Of a DNA stretch of 64,000 bases, positions 21,601-32,200 are shown piece by piece; position 1 is the stretch's first letter; each line of letters starts with the position of its first letter. This DNA comes from Sinonovacula constricta (taxonomy: Eukaryota; Mollusca; Bivalvia; Cardiida; Solecurtidae), in the NCBI GenBank assembly GCA_007844125.1, contig CM017561.1:29204494-29268493 (forward strand), given 5' to 3'. Made by a program: the position numbers and the translations under genes. The notes beneath the pieces are model-generated. The model had not been told where the DNA came from and did not search any database. It saw nothing but the letters and a program-made list of their open reading frames with translations.

Positions 21601-23852
21601 ATCAATTTTGGTGGAGGAAGACCCCAAACAAATGTCTGGGTAAAACCATTGGCACACCGCAGCTGGAAGACCTTTCCACATAAAGTTCTTCGCTCCAAAG
21701 ATGCGACCCGAACCCATGCGGTGAGAGGCTAAGCCGTCAGAAGAGTTAAAAACTCGGCGAATCTACCACTACGCCACGGGCACACCCTCTAGAAAAGTGC
21801 ATTAAAGAGATTGTAACATTATTATTGATATATCATTATTGATGGGATTTTTACAATCTGATATATATTTTCGATATAAAGGGAAACAGTAGCAAACATA
21901 TGTTTGAAAAGCTGCAGTATTCAGAAAAATCTAAATACCAGTACCAGGTTATGTAAATAGGTTGTGTTTATCATTTTGCCTAGTGTAACAAAAAGGTAAG
22001 TTTATGTGAAATATAGCAATGCTTTACCTTTTACACAGGGATCTGTGTATCCTGTAATTGCTTTGATAATGACTTTGAGTTGTTGTTAGTAAAGAAATTC
22101 TTAACTGCATCTATGTATTTGGATTAGAGTTGTTTATTCTGAGCAAATGGAAAAAGACCCTCAGTCAGAAAGAACTACTTAATGTTTAGAAAATCCACAT
22201 AATAAGCATCTTTATTTGTATTTATCAACTTTACATCAAACAAAAGAGTGTGTGCAAAAATTGTATATATAAGAGTTATCTGTAATTGGTATAACATACT
22301 GAAACAGCTAATTAGCCAGTCGTTGACACCATCTTGAACACAGTCGTAACTTGTGTGAGGGGAGAAAACTGCAATCCTGTTCTCTATACACTTCACAATT
22401 ATCTCCTCTTTCCACTTCTTCTGTGTCAACCTCTTCAGAGAAGCAAAGATAGGTGGATGGTAGGCAAGAATCAGATCACTTTTCTTATCAATGGCTTCCT
22501 GTAGAACGGGTGGGGTGAGATCGTTGGTCAGGGAAATAGTGTTCACAACATGTGGGGGAGACGGTTCAACCAGAAGTCCAACATTATCCCAATCTCCGGC
22601 CAAAGTGGGCGAGGCAAACTTGTGCAGCCTGAAGTAAACACAAGCAGTGATTACTGGTAACTAGTAACAAGAAGTGGCATTCAATTTTCGAAAAGACAAT
22701 GTGGTAACATTCATAAAATTGTTCTGAAACTGGGAACATCAGTCATAACATGAACCTTATGATGGCATGATCAATCCTTATATTGATAAATTTAACTCTT
22801 AACCTGCTTTTTTGCATATTTATAAGGCTTAGCCAAATAGTGTAGACCCAGATCAGCCAGCACCCTTCACTCAGTCTCTGTTTATAAGTAAATCAACCCT
22901 TATATATAACATATATAATATTAAGGCAAAAAATGCTAAGAATTTAGCATGGATTTTTAACAAAATGTTATTTTTATGTCTGGCAAGACAAATTTATTGA
23001 ACAGTTTAATAGTTTGTTATAATTTAAGCCAGCAATAAAATTCTACTTTCAATTTTAAATGACTCAATCTTACAAAATGATTATTAGGCATTTTTTATTG
23101 CAGAACCTGACAAAACTAACGCCATGTTTCAACATAATTGAGGTCTTTGAAAGTCGTATTATATCACAGATATTTTCTGGTTTGTAAGGGATGCAGTTAA
23201 AGGTAGTATTCGAAAGTGTGCCTATAACAAATACATGTTACAATATCTTACTCCTGCTTTGGAGAATTAGGGCATAATTTTTGCATAAACTCATACTTCA
23301 GTCTATGTTAAGGTGATTTTGAACAGTGCCATATAGAAAGATGGTATTAATCACACACAAAAAGACACACTCTAAATGTTCATTCTTTTCAAATCTATAA
23401 AAAGCATGATAGGGCCCTCTGCTTAAGATAGATTTCAACATCTGAATGGATAAACCAGATGACAATATATATACTGTGATCACAAATGTAAGTTGTCATG
23501 TGGTTATCTTAATCTAAAGATAGCTATCTCTGCAGCGAGCTAAGACTGGAAGACACTATTTACAATGACGAGTAGTGATATATGCTTGATCGTTTATACA
23601 GATCTATCGCATCAATGAACAGCATTTTGCAGGACCTTTTCAGGAAACAATGCCTTATTTGGTGAACTGAGAAAATCTGACGTACCTTTTTAAAACATTA
23701 CTAAGTTCCATGGCACTTGCACAGCCTGTCAAACCAGATGGCTCTTCTGTTCTGTGGTTTGTGCAATAGAATTGCCCACTACACTTCAGTAACTTCTGAT
23801 TCCTATGTTCTTTAAACAATGCCCAAAGTTTTGTCAGCTGGATTCTACCCAT
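18653..23852 (-). CDS. NIF3L1: NIF3-like protein 1 (complete)
   Basis: Member of the conserved NIF3/DUF34 metal-binding family; precise biochemical role unsettled. Six exons on the minus strand: 23852-23686, 22628-22300, 21528-21375, 21019-20884, 19908-19782, 18924-18653; 394 codons plus TAA, all GT-AG with compatible phases. Exon 2 has GDWDNVGLLVEPSPPH, LILAYHPPIF and VFSPHTSYDCVQDGVNDWL; exon 6 has AVCAGSGSS, GEMSHHDVLHA and ILCEHSNTERGYL. The His in YHPP, the Asp in SYD and the His and Glu in CEHSNTE match the family's metal-site positions. The first 48 residues (MGRIQLTKLWALFKEHRNQK...) precede the Met (MELSNVLKR) that aligns with the conserved domain start. They are basic and could be a mitochondrial presequence, or the inner Met could be used. 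Exon 2 could read on past its donor; GTATGT at 22299-22294 fits phase. Confidence 0.95.
19145..19305 (-). mobile_element. tRNA-derived SINE, family S1 (left arm of inverted pair)
   Basis: Contains AGTGATGTCCAGCTACTTAG, GGTGGAGGAAGACCC, CAGCTGGAAGACCTTCCCAC and GGGACTCGAACCCATG. It lies in NIF3L1 intron 5 and is followed directly by an opposite-orientation copy. Confidence 0.75.
19306..19509 (+). mobile_element. tRNA-derived SINE, family S1 (right arm of inverted pair)
   Basis: Opposite orientation to the preceding copy: ATGGGTTCGAGTCCCGTTCT, GGTCTTCCAGCTGACCTGCA, CCAGACATTTGTTTGGGTCT, CTCCACCAAAATAGCT, ending in a TATTTCAAAAACAAAATAAA tail. The two copies could fold into a long hairpin in the NIF3L1 pre-mRNA. 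Confidence 0.75.
21580..21784 (-). mobile_element. tRNA-derived SINE, family S1
   Basis: Contains GATCATTATAGTGACATCCA, TTTTGGTGGAGGAAGACCCC and AATGTCTGGGTAAAACCA, then the tRNA-like end CTACCACTACGCCACGGGCA. It lies in NIF3L1 intron 2, about 50 bp upstream of the exon 3 acceptor. Confidence 0.75.
23192..23680 (-). mobile_element. M1 MITE copy
   Basis: Begins GTTAAAGGTAGTATTCGAAA and carries the reverse-oriented interior (AAGTTGTCATGTGGTTATCT, TCTGCAGCGAGCTAAGAC). It ends within a few bases of the NIF3L1 exon 1 donor (23685-23684). It shows no clean right terminal repeat. Confidence 0.6.
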
Positions 23853-24498
23853 AAAACCTTATATGATTTATAAGGTCAATGAATCTGAAAAGCAAATAAT
23901 AACCATTTATATAATGGTGGCTATGTAACTGTTAAAAATTTCTATTAGCTAGCTAAGCACAAATTTAGGCAAATAGTGTTGATCAAGATCCTCAAGGTCA
24001 GGATATAAAGAATTTGCAACTCAGTCTTCATAAATAAATCTTTGAATAAATGAAGTAGGTAACTAAGGTTTAAGCAAGGGTTATGACTTATGTTTACAAT
24101 GTCAACTAAATTTCTTTACATACAATCTTCAACCATGTTTGTATAATTTACTAAGTATTATGTTTATTTTGTTTGTTTTGTTGGGTTGATCATCCCACCA
24201 ACCATCTTACACCCAGTTAGCACACCCACTTACAATATCCTGACTCTTTGTTTTGTTTATCTTTTCAATAAAACACAGGCACTTGACATACTGACAAATG
24301 TTTGTTTAGTTGTTTTTTGTTACATCGCACCAACACAATTATCATCATATTCGTGTCATACAGCTAATTATCCCAGACATAGAGTCACTAGCGCATCACT
24401 GATTAGCAAGAAAACATCCTACATAAAAGGGGCAAGTCGACAACTCTAACTCTAACAGATCTCCAAACATAATAAAGTTAATCAAGGTAAAGGTGAGC

Positions 24499-24570
24499 GC
24501 CCGATGTGGGGATTGAACCCACGACCCCCGGAACACCATTCCGTAGCTCTACCTACTGAACTAACCGGGC
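24499..24570 (-). repeat. tRNA-like sequence (SINE head or tRNA pseudogene)
   Basis: On the minus strand it folds as a near cloverleaf. Acceptor arms GCCCGGT and ATCGGGC pair (one G-U). The D arm is TAGTTCAGTAGGTAGAGC. The T arm GTGGG-TTCAATC-CCCAC is perfect. The anticodon stem is imperfect, with a loop suggesting GGT. A degraded relative lies about 200 bp further on, so a SINE head is likelier than a functional gene. Confidence 0.55.
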
Positions 24571-25210
24571 CACCAGTGGGCCTCTTCACCACACTGGCGG
24601 CGGCGCTACACTCCTCTCCATCTTATTTTTCTGGGCCCAAGCCCATCTCAGGACAGCCACACCAGGGTTCTGTTTACTTCATACATAAGTAAAGTAAATC
24701 AAGGGAAATGTGCGCGCCCTATTTGAGGATCTAACCCACGACCACACCGGCACTACAATATTTTTAAAATTATAATATATACTATGTATTACTTTGTCAA
24801 TGACAATATGTCTGGCACCAGTGTAAATGTACCCAATTTGCTTTAACATATGGATTAGTAATGGATGGGGTCTGATTAACAATACAAATTTATACTAAAT
24901 TATCTTTGATAAGGACGTGTCTATGTCTAAAAGTCTAATTTGCAAGATAGTCTAGTATGGTAGGCCAGGGGTTTGAATCTCAAATGGGTCCCACAATTTT
25001 CCTCATAAATAAAACTGTCACTCAAGTTGAATGTTTTTATATTGTTGTGAGAAATGAATACTTTTTTGTAAGCATGTATTCAATTAGGTAGGTTAGTTGA
25101 TAAATAAAGTTACCTGTATAATTTAAAACAATACACTGAAGCCGACCATGGTAAGTTGTCAAGTTTCACACAGGAGTGTGATTTTTACGAGATCCCAAAT
25201 GATGACGATG

Positions 25211-25219
25211 ACTTCCGGT
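25211..25219 (-). promoter_or_regulatory. ETS/GABP-type motif in TMEM43 promoter area
   Basis: ACTTCCGGT at 25211-25219, which reads ACCGGAAGT on the minus strand, is the consensus ETS-family site common in housekeeping promoters. It sits about 180 bp upstream of the candidate leader-exon donor at 25399. Confidence 0.3.
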
Positions 25220-26002
25220 TGTTGTTTCTACTTTCAGTTTCCTTTTCCTTAGTGATTTTGTTTGACACAACATTCAAACAAGCATACTTTCAAATAAACA
25301 CCTTGGATACATTTTGAGTTTTGTAAGTTTTATCGAGGAGAAACGTGCTTCCTTAGCCTGTCGGTGTCTGAGAAAAGCAAAAACCTGCAAACAATTTGGT
25401 AAGTTCTCCAACTTTGAACGACAGCTGCCTAATTATCTGATGTAGGAAGTATGTCATAGAAAAATGTCTTAACCCTTACGTTTATCACATCTTTCATGTG
25501 TTAAATGGTTTTCCGTGATTTTTTGTGTGTATGTCACATAGACAGAGAAAAAAAATGCACCCTGTTGGAGCTTTAATCAGGGAAAAACAGTTGCCACAAC
25601 AGGCGCGACGTGGTCCTGCATTAATAAGCCATCACATATCACATTGTATTTCATCATTTCATTTGCTGATATTCATTTTTTTACTTTTTTTTGCTAGAAT
25701 ATCTCTCAAAGTGAAAAATAACAAAAATATAAATCTTAAAAGTAAAGTATGATATACTAGGTCTTGTTTATAGAAAAGGGTAGATATTCTTCCACCTGAG
25801 CTTCCTCACCAGGGCTGGCGAGGTTAAATGTTATACCTAGTTTAATCTAGCAGTTGTTTGACTGTCTGATTTTTGCAGTTTCACTGTCAGTCTTGTGTGA
25901 ATAATTATCCATCCCATTCTGTATCAGAAGATACATGGCACTGGGAAGTCATAGTAACCCAGTTATACACCTGGTTAAAGCAGAAAAATTCAAGTTTTTT
26001 TT

Positions 26003-26024
26003 GGGGGGGGGGGGGGGGGGGGGG
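26003..26024 (+). repeat. Homopolymer of 22 G
   Basis: Run of G preceded by a T run, in the inferred TMEM43 leader intron. It is prone to length error in assembly and able to form G-quadruplex structure on the plus strand. An ORF crossing it encodes poly-Gly and is an artefact. Confidence 0.95.
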
Positions 26025-26233
26025 TTGCTTAAGGCCACTAAACTGTGGGCTCCATGATTCTGATTGAAGCTGGATGTTTCAGTAAATGACAATTTCCGTT
26101 AATTGATCTTATATAGAGAGTGGTCTGGACGCTTTTGAAAAATTGTGACTAACAATGTAACAAGGAGGTCTTATGTTTGTAATTTTGTCTTTTTTAGAAA
26201 AAGCTTAGCCTTTTTACTTGAGGCTTTGTGAAG

Positions 26234-29200
26234 ATGGAGCCAGGGAGGACAAGAGTGTACTACCAGAGGAATCCTAATTTCTGTGAAAGGATACAATCAA
26301 GTTTGGTCGCATTTCTGTTTGGACTCGTGTTGCTGGCTGCTGGATCCTGCATGCTGTTCTGGAATGAAGTGAGGTTTTTTTATAAATAAAATATTATTAA
26401 ATATTAAAAACCCAATGCCCTAATGTCTCGTGCAATCTGAAAGAAAAGAGGCCTAACATAGTTGAATGTTCTTTTTCATACTAGAAATGATTGAGATGAC
26501 TGTCAATGATTGCTAAAGATGTACATGGAAATTCATATGGGGGAGATGAGGTGTATGACTCGCATGCTGCAATGGCGAACTGTATTTTCAAATTCAATTG
26601 CATCTGGGGGTTAAAACCCTGACTCCTTCATTGCAGACCAGACAATAACTTGAGGATTAAATGTGTCACTTCAACAAGTGCTTTCAAGAAATAGACATAC
26701 ATTATATTAGTGTTAATGTTTCCCAACTTATTCCATATATTTTTAGTAAGATAGAACAATTAACTGGTTACAAAATTTATAAATTGTTAACTTAACCACG
26801 GAAGAGGTTAACTGATGTGTGTATGTATGTAATATATATGGGACCGATTAGGTACTTTTTGTAATAGTATTATTTTTATTAAATATATTTTGTTAGAACT
26901 TGCAGTAGTAATTTATTATTGACTTGAAATAGGGCCGAGCTGTGCAGACTGCCAAGTCATTAGATGAGGGCCTCCAATTGACAGTATCACTCCCCACCAG
27001 TCAGATCGTGTCAATGGAGAACAATGGCAAACTAGTGCATCTGAAGGGACAACTACACACTGACAAGGTGACCCATTATGTCCTAAGTAGATTGTAAAAG
27101 GCTTTTGCTAAAAGTGTAGATATGTATCAGCCAATCCTATTGCTCAGGATCTATACTATTTGCTTCATAGTCTTAAACAATGTGTATTGTTAGCTTTGCA
27201 TCAAGTTTAGTCTCACAAGATCACTGCACATTGAAAAGATAAGCTAGTATGCGTTGTCTATTTGTGCCTTAATTCATAAATTGCTATGCTTTAAGTAATG
27301 AATAGCAATTCTGAGTGGTCTGCTAAAAACTGTCCAAATGTAATTGCATATAGTCATTGAGACAGTGCAGTAATTTTTGCAAAGTAATTTTCTTTATATT
27401 AAGTACAATATCAAAATGTTGTTTTTTTTGTAAAGTTAGTAATAAATATGTTCTATTCAAATTTCTTGTTAAATAAGGTTTGATTTCATATTGCATAATT
27501 TCATATTGGCTCAGTCATTTGGACAAAGAATTGTCATATTGGCCATTGTAATGATGATTGTTGTGTTGACCCTTGAGACGCTGTGTGTCATATTAGCCTT
27601 ATCAAGATGACTGACTTATCAATCAAATTAACCAAAAACTTGTTATTCAATGTTTTTGATAAACAACAGCAGGTTACAACAGCAGGTTCGCAAAACCTTG
27701 AACGAAGAAACATTTAATAAGCGCTTATTGATACAGACTGTATGCATTACACAGTAAGCTCCCGGGATTACTTGATCAGAAAAAACCATTGTCTTACGTT
27801 AAGCCCCACAAGATAATGTCGCATGGGATATTAGAATGTAGAATGGCATGTATATGGCAATTTTATAAAGCAAAACTATGTGAGGTATAATAACAACGAT
27901 TGTGTTGTATTGACCCTAGCAACAATGAATGTCGCATTATGACTTAGCGTAACAATTATGACTTTCTTACATAGCCTGAGCTTCTAAGGTGAGGGTTAAG
28001 ATGATTGTTCTGAATGGCCCAGACCTTGACCTGATTGGCCCAGATCTTGTCATATTGGCTCCAGATCTTGCCATATTAGCTGAGATCATGATGTATTAGC
28101 CCAGATCTTGTTGTATTTTGGCCTAGATCTTGTCCTGGTTGGCCCAGATCTTGGAGTACTGGCCCAGAATTAATAAAATATTGGCACAAGAAACTTGATT
28201 CAATCAAAGCAGAATATGCAATAAAACACATAATATAACTTGTTAATTAATGAAATCATTTGTTATTGGCCACAATACTTATCAATTTTAAGTAATTAAG
28301 TATACTTTTTATAGTTAAATTTGATATTTATTTATTTGACTATTTTTTTTATATAAAGATTTTGCAAGATGAAGAGTACAATATTGGTATCCAGGCAGTG
28401 AAGTTACGTAGATCAGTTGAGATGTACCAATGGGTGGAACATGAACGTGAGACGTAGGTTTTCAACCACATCTTTATTTTCTAAATTCTACGTACCGGTA
28501 CTATTTTTAGTTAGGTAGAGCCATCAGCATAGCTCAATTTTACTCATGGCTTTAATTAAGCAACTCAAACTGTGCAGTCATGATCACCATTTGAAATCTC
28601 TTCAAATTTACACAGTTAGGTTTCTAGAAAAGTCTAGTTTATTTCCATAAGTCACCAATAAAACCATATGTAGGGAGTAATGTCACTCTTGTATGTTGGT
28701 GTGAGAAGATGACTTATTTATATGAGTTTCTAAATGTAACATGAGAAAGGTTAACCCTTTAGTTGCTGGAAACACCATTAGGGTTAGTTATGTTTCATGT
28801 TGATAGGGTGAATGGTGTTTCCATCAAGTAACGAGTTTTTGTCTTTCACGGCAATATTTCCTATTTACAGGAAACATGATGAAGGAAATGGTCAGACAAG
28901 GGTAGAAAAATCCTACTCCTATAGTAAGTATAGGAAATGGTCAGACAAGTGTAGAAAAATCCTACTCCTATAGTAAGTATAGGAAATGGTCAGACAAGGG
29001 TAGAAAAATCCTACTCCTATAGTAAGTATAGGAAATGGTCGGACAAGGGTAGAAAAATCCTACTCCTATAGTAAGTATAGGAAATGGTCAGACAAGGGTA
29101 GAAAAATCCTACTCCTATAGTAAGTATAGGAAATGGTCAGACAAGGGTAGAAAAATCCTACTCCTATAGTAAGTATAGGAAATGGTCAGACAAGGGTAGA

Positions 29201-32200
29201 AAAATCCTACTCCTATAGTAAGTATAGGAAATGGTCAGACAAGGGTAGAAAAATCCTACTCCTATAGTAAGTATAGAAAATGGTCAGACAAGGGTAGAAA
29301 AATCCTACTCCTATAGTAAGTGTAGGAAATGGTCAGACAAGGGTAGAAAAATCCTACTCCTATTGTAAGTATAGGAAATGGTCAAACAAGGGTAGAAAAA
29401 TCCTACTCCTATAGTAAGTATAGGAAATGGTCAGGCAAGGGTAGAAAAATCCTACTCCTATAGTAAGTATAAGAAATGGTCAGACAAGGGTAGAAAAATC
29501 CTACTCCTATAGTAAGTATAGGAAATGGTCAGACAAGGGTAGAAAAATCCTACTCCTATAGTAAGTGTAGGAAATGGTCAGGCAAGGGTAGAAAAATCCT
29601 ACTCCTATAGTAAGTATAGGAAATGGTCAGACAAGGGTAGAAAAATCCTACTCCTATAGTAAGTGTAGGAAATGGTCAGACAAGGGTAGAAAAATCCTAC
29701 TCCTATAGTAAGTGTAGGAAATGGTCAGACAAGTGTAGAAAAATCCTACTCCTATAGTAAGTGTAGGAAATGGTCAGACAAGGGTAGAAAAATCCTACTC
29801 CTATAGTAAGTATGTTTATGAGAATAATGAAAACCATTGGCAAAATACTTTCTTACTTTCACATGATTAGAAAGAATAGTATCTAGTAAGTATTTATAAT
29901 AGAAAGTAGTTTATGTACCCTGTTTCATGTTTGTACAAGGTTGGCACTTTCAAGGCAGGTAATACAACACCAGAGTTAATTTGTATTACTAATCCCGATC
30001 TCCCAATCCGCAAGCAGTGGTAGAGCGTCATTTTGCCAATCGTGAGGTCACGGGTTCAAACCCCATACTGGGTCAATTTATAAATGAATCCCTATATAGG
30101 AAACGGCATGTTTTTTATTGTTGTGTAATAGGCTGAAGGCTTTTCTACATGAACAAGATTTCTTGCAAAAGGATTAATAAACACCACAGAGAACATGTTA
30201 ACATGCATAGCAGTTGTTACAGTGGTTTTCAGTTCTTATTGAATGTCTTTATCATTGTCTTACATCATTACTAGTAAGGTATTGTCCATGTTAAAAAATT
30301 GTCCTTTTCTTTCAACCTTTTTGTCTTAGCTGATTTGTCTTTCTTTTTTTTAATTGAAATATTGTCTTAAGTGGCTTAGGTTTTAAATGTTGCAGTATTC
30401 TGACAAGATATATTTTTTATTTTTCTAGCTCAGGAGTGGCGATCCGATATTGTCCGTAGCTCAAGTTTTGACAACTCCTTTAGTTACATGAACCCAACGT
30501 AAGTAATAAGCATGTTTTGTTTTTTTCTGATTTGTTTATTGTATAGCTGTATGAAACTCTTTATTTCTATTATGTCATTCTCTATGACCTTTTAACTTCC
30601 TCATGCAAAGATCTGATCAAAATTGTCCATATTTGATAAGCATTAACCTATTTGATTTAACTGTTTTTCTTAATATATTTGCTTCAGAGAAATGTCAGTT
30701 CAGCCAATGACATATGAGGCAGAATCTGTATATGTTGGCCAATTCCTACTTTCAAAAGGTAAAACCTTCTTTTCTAACTGGATGATTTACTACAACAACT
30801 TCCCATACATGACATTTGTAGCCAGAAAGTGAGCTCTTTCTTCGCAAAGTACTTAGTTGTGTTTGCATGTCTCAAGAGGTTTAACCAATGAGCCATAAAT
30901 GGTTTGGTTATCTTTATAAAAAAAACTCAGGAAAGTATAATACTATATGATTTAATAAGAAGATAATGTCTTAGCCATTTGTTATAAGAGCTGTGTGATT
31001 AGGATCTACACTATTTGTTGCTTAGTCTCTAATGATATGTCAATGAACCTTCATATGTGGTTATAAATAAAAAGAAGTATGAGTCCTTGCCAAGTATGAT
31101 AGGACAGGGTTTAAGTTGGTCACCAAGGTCGCAAAGGGAGAGAACTGTACAAGTCTGAAGATCCAACACTTGATCTTTGTTATCAAGATGAGTGCTCTGT
31201 TATTGAGCTGTTGTGTCACTAAGACAGTTTCATCACACTGGGAAATATTGGTTGTGCAAGGTTCATTAGTGTTTACCATACATGGGTAGATTAAGATAAT
31301 AAGCTCTAGCTTCCAGTAACACAGCCATTCAGCATTTCTAAATGTTCTTCCATTTATTTGTCTTTCGAAATATAATATCTTGCATAGATTAGAATTCTAA
31401 CTGCTTGGATATACTGTATGTTTAGTATAAGTACAAAACTATATCTTGAGGTTATCTTTTTAATTTATTATTTTTTTGCAGGTCTAGTTTCCAAGGTTAC
31501 CAATTTCCAACATTTGAGGGCAAATCATGCTATGATTAAAAACAGTAACCTGAAAGTGTTTGATGGTTTCTTCTACCATGGAAATGACCCAACAAAACCA
31601 CAGGTACATGAATACAGCCGTATATACATATAAACAACAAGTTTCACCATAGCCTTTGACAAACCTACATGTATATGAATAGACAGTTGTTATCAAATGC
31701 ATATTCTTTTGTATATGCATCTGTTGACTGATGCCTTTGTTGATGAAGTAAAATAATAGAACAGGAAGCTTTCACAGAAGAAGGTGTATACGTTGACCAG
31801 GTAGGTGCTGCATATTCACAGACGTTTGTCTCAGATCTTTCTCTACCGAAAATAGTGGATGTCACCGAAGAAAAGCTAATTGTGTCTATGCATTTGACAC
31901 GTATATAAACCTATACAAAAAAGTAAGATTACACCACCAGTACTTCAAAACTGTTCATTTTCTATATTGCAGGTTGGAGATTTGAGAGTGAAGTTTGAGT
32001 TTGCTGGAATCAGTGGTGACACAAGTCATGGCCCCCCTGACCAGGTGGGTATCTTCACCATGGTTCAATACACTACACTTACTGCATGAGTTCTCTGACT
32101 GCTTAGCCTCTCACTGCATGAGTTCTCTGACTTAGGCTCCCATGGCATGGGTTTGAGCCCCATTCGAGGCAAAGGACTTAATGTGGGAAGGTCTTCCAGC

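Larger units (their letters stand above)
23853..26233. other. Divergent intergenic region NIF3L1 / TMEM43
   Basis: About 2.4 kb between the two start codons on opposite strands. It holds tRNA-derived fragments (24300-24440, 24499-24570 and a degenerate one near 24711-24760), a B-box-like GGGGTTTGAATCTC near 24970, the likely TMEM43 leader exon and a 22-G run. No other coding sequence is supported. Confidence 0.5.

Noticed and set aside
24504..24692. 62-codon ORF beginning MWGLNPRPPEHHS
   Set aside because: A translation of the tRNA-like B box (TGGGGATTGAACCCACGA), a common SINE artefact.
28884..29814. CRISPR-like array
   Set aside because: Regular repeat without unique spacers, in a eukaryotic intron; it is a simple tandem minisatellite.
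29993..30078. Functional tRNA gene
   Set aside because: A and B boxes are present but the acceptor stem does not pair; better explained as a SINE head.
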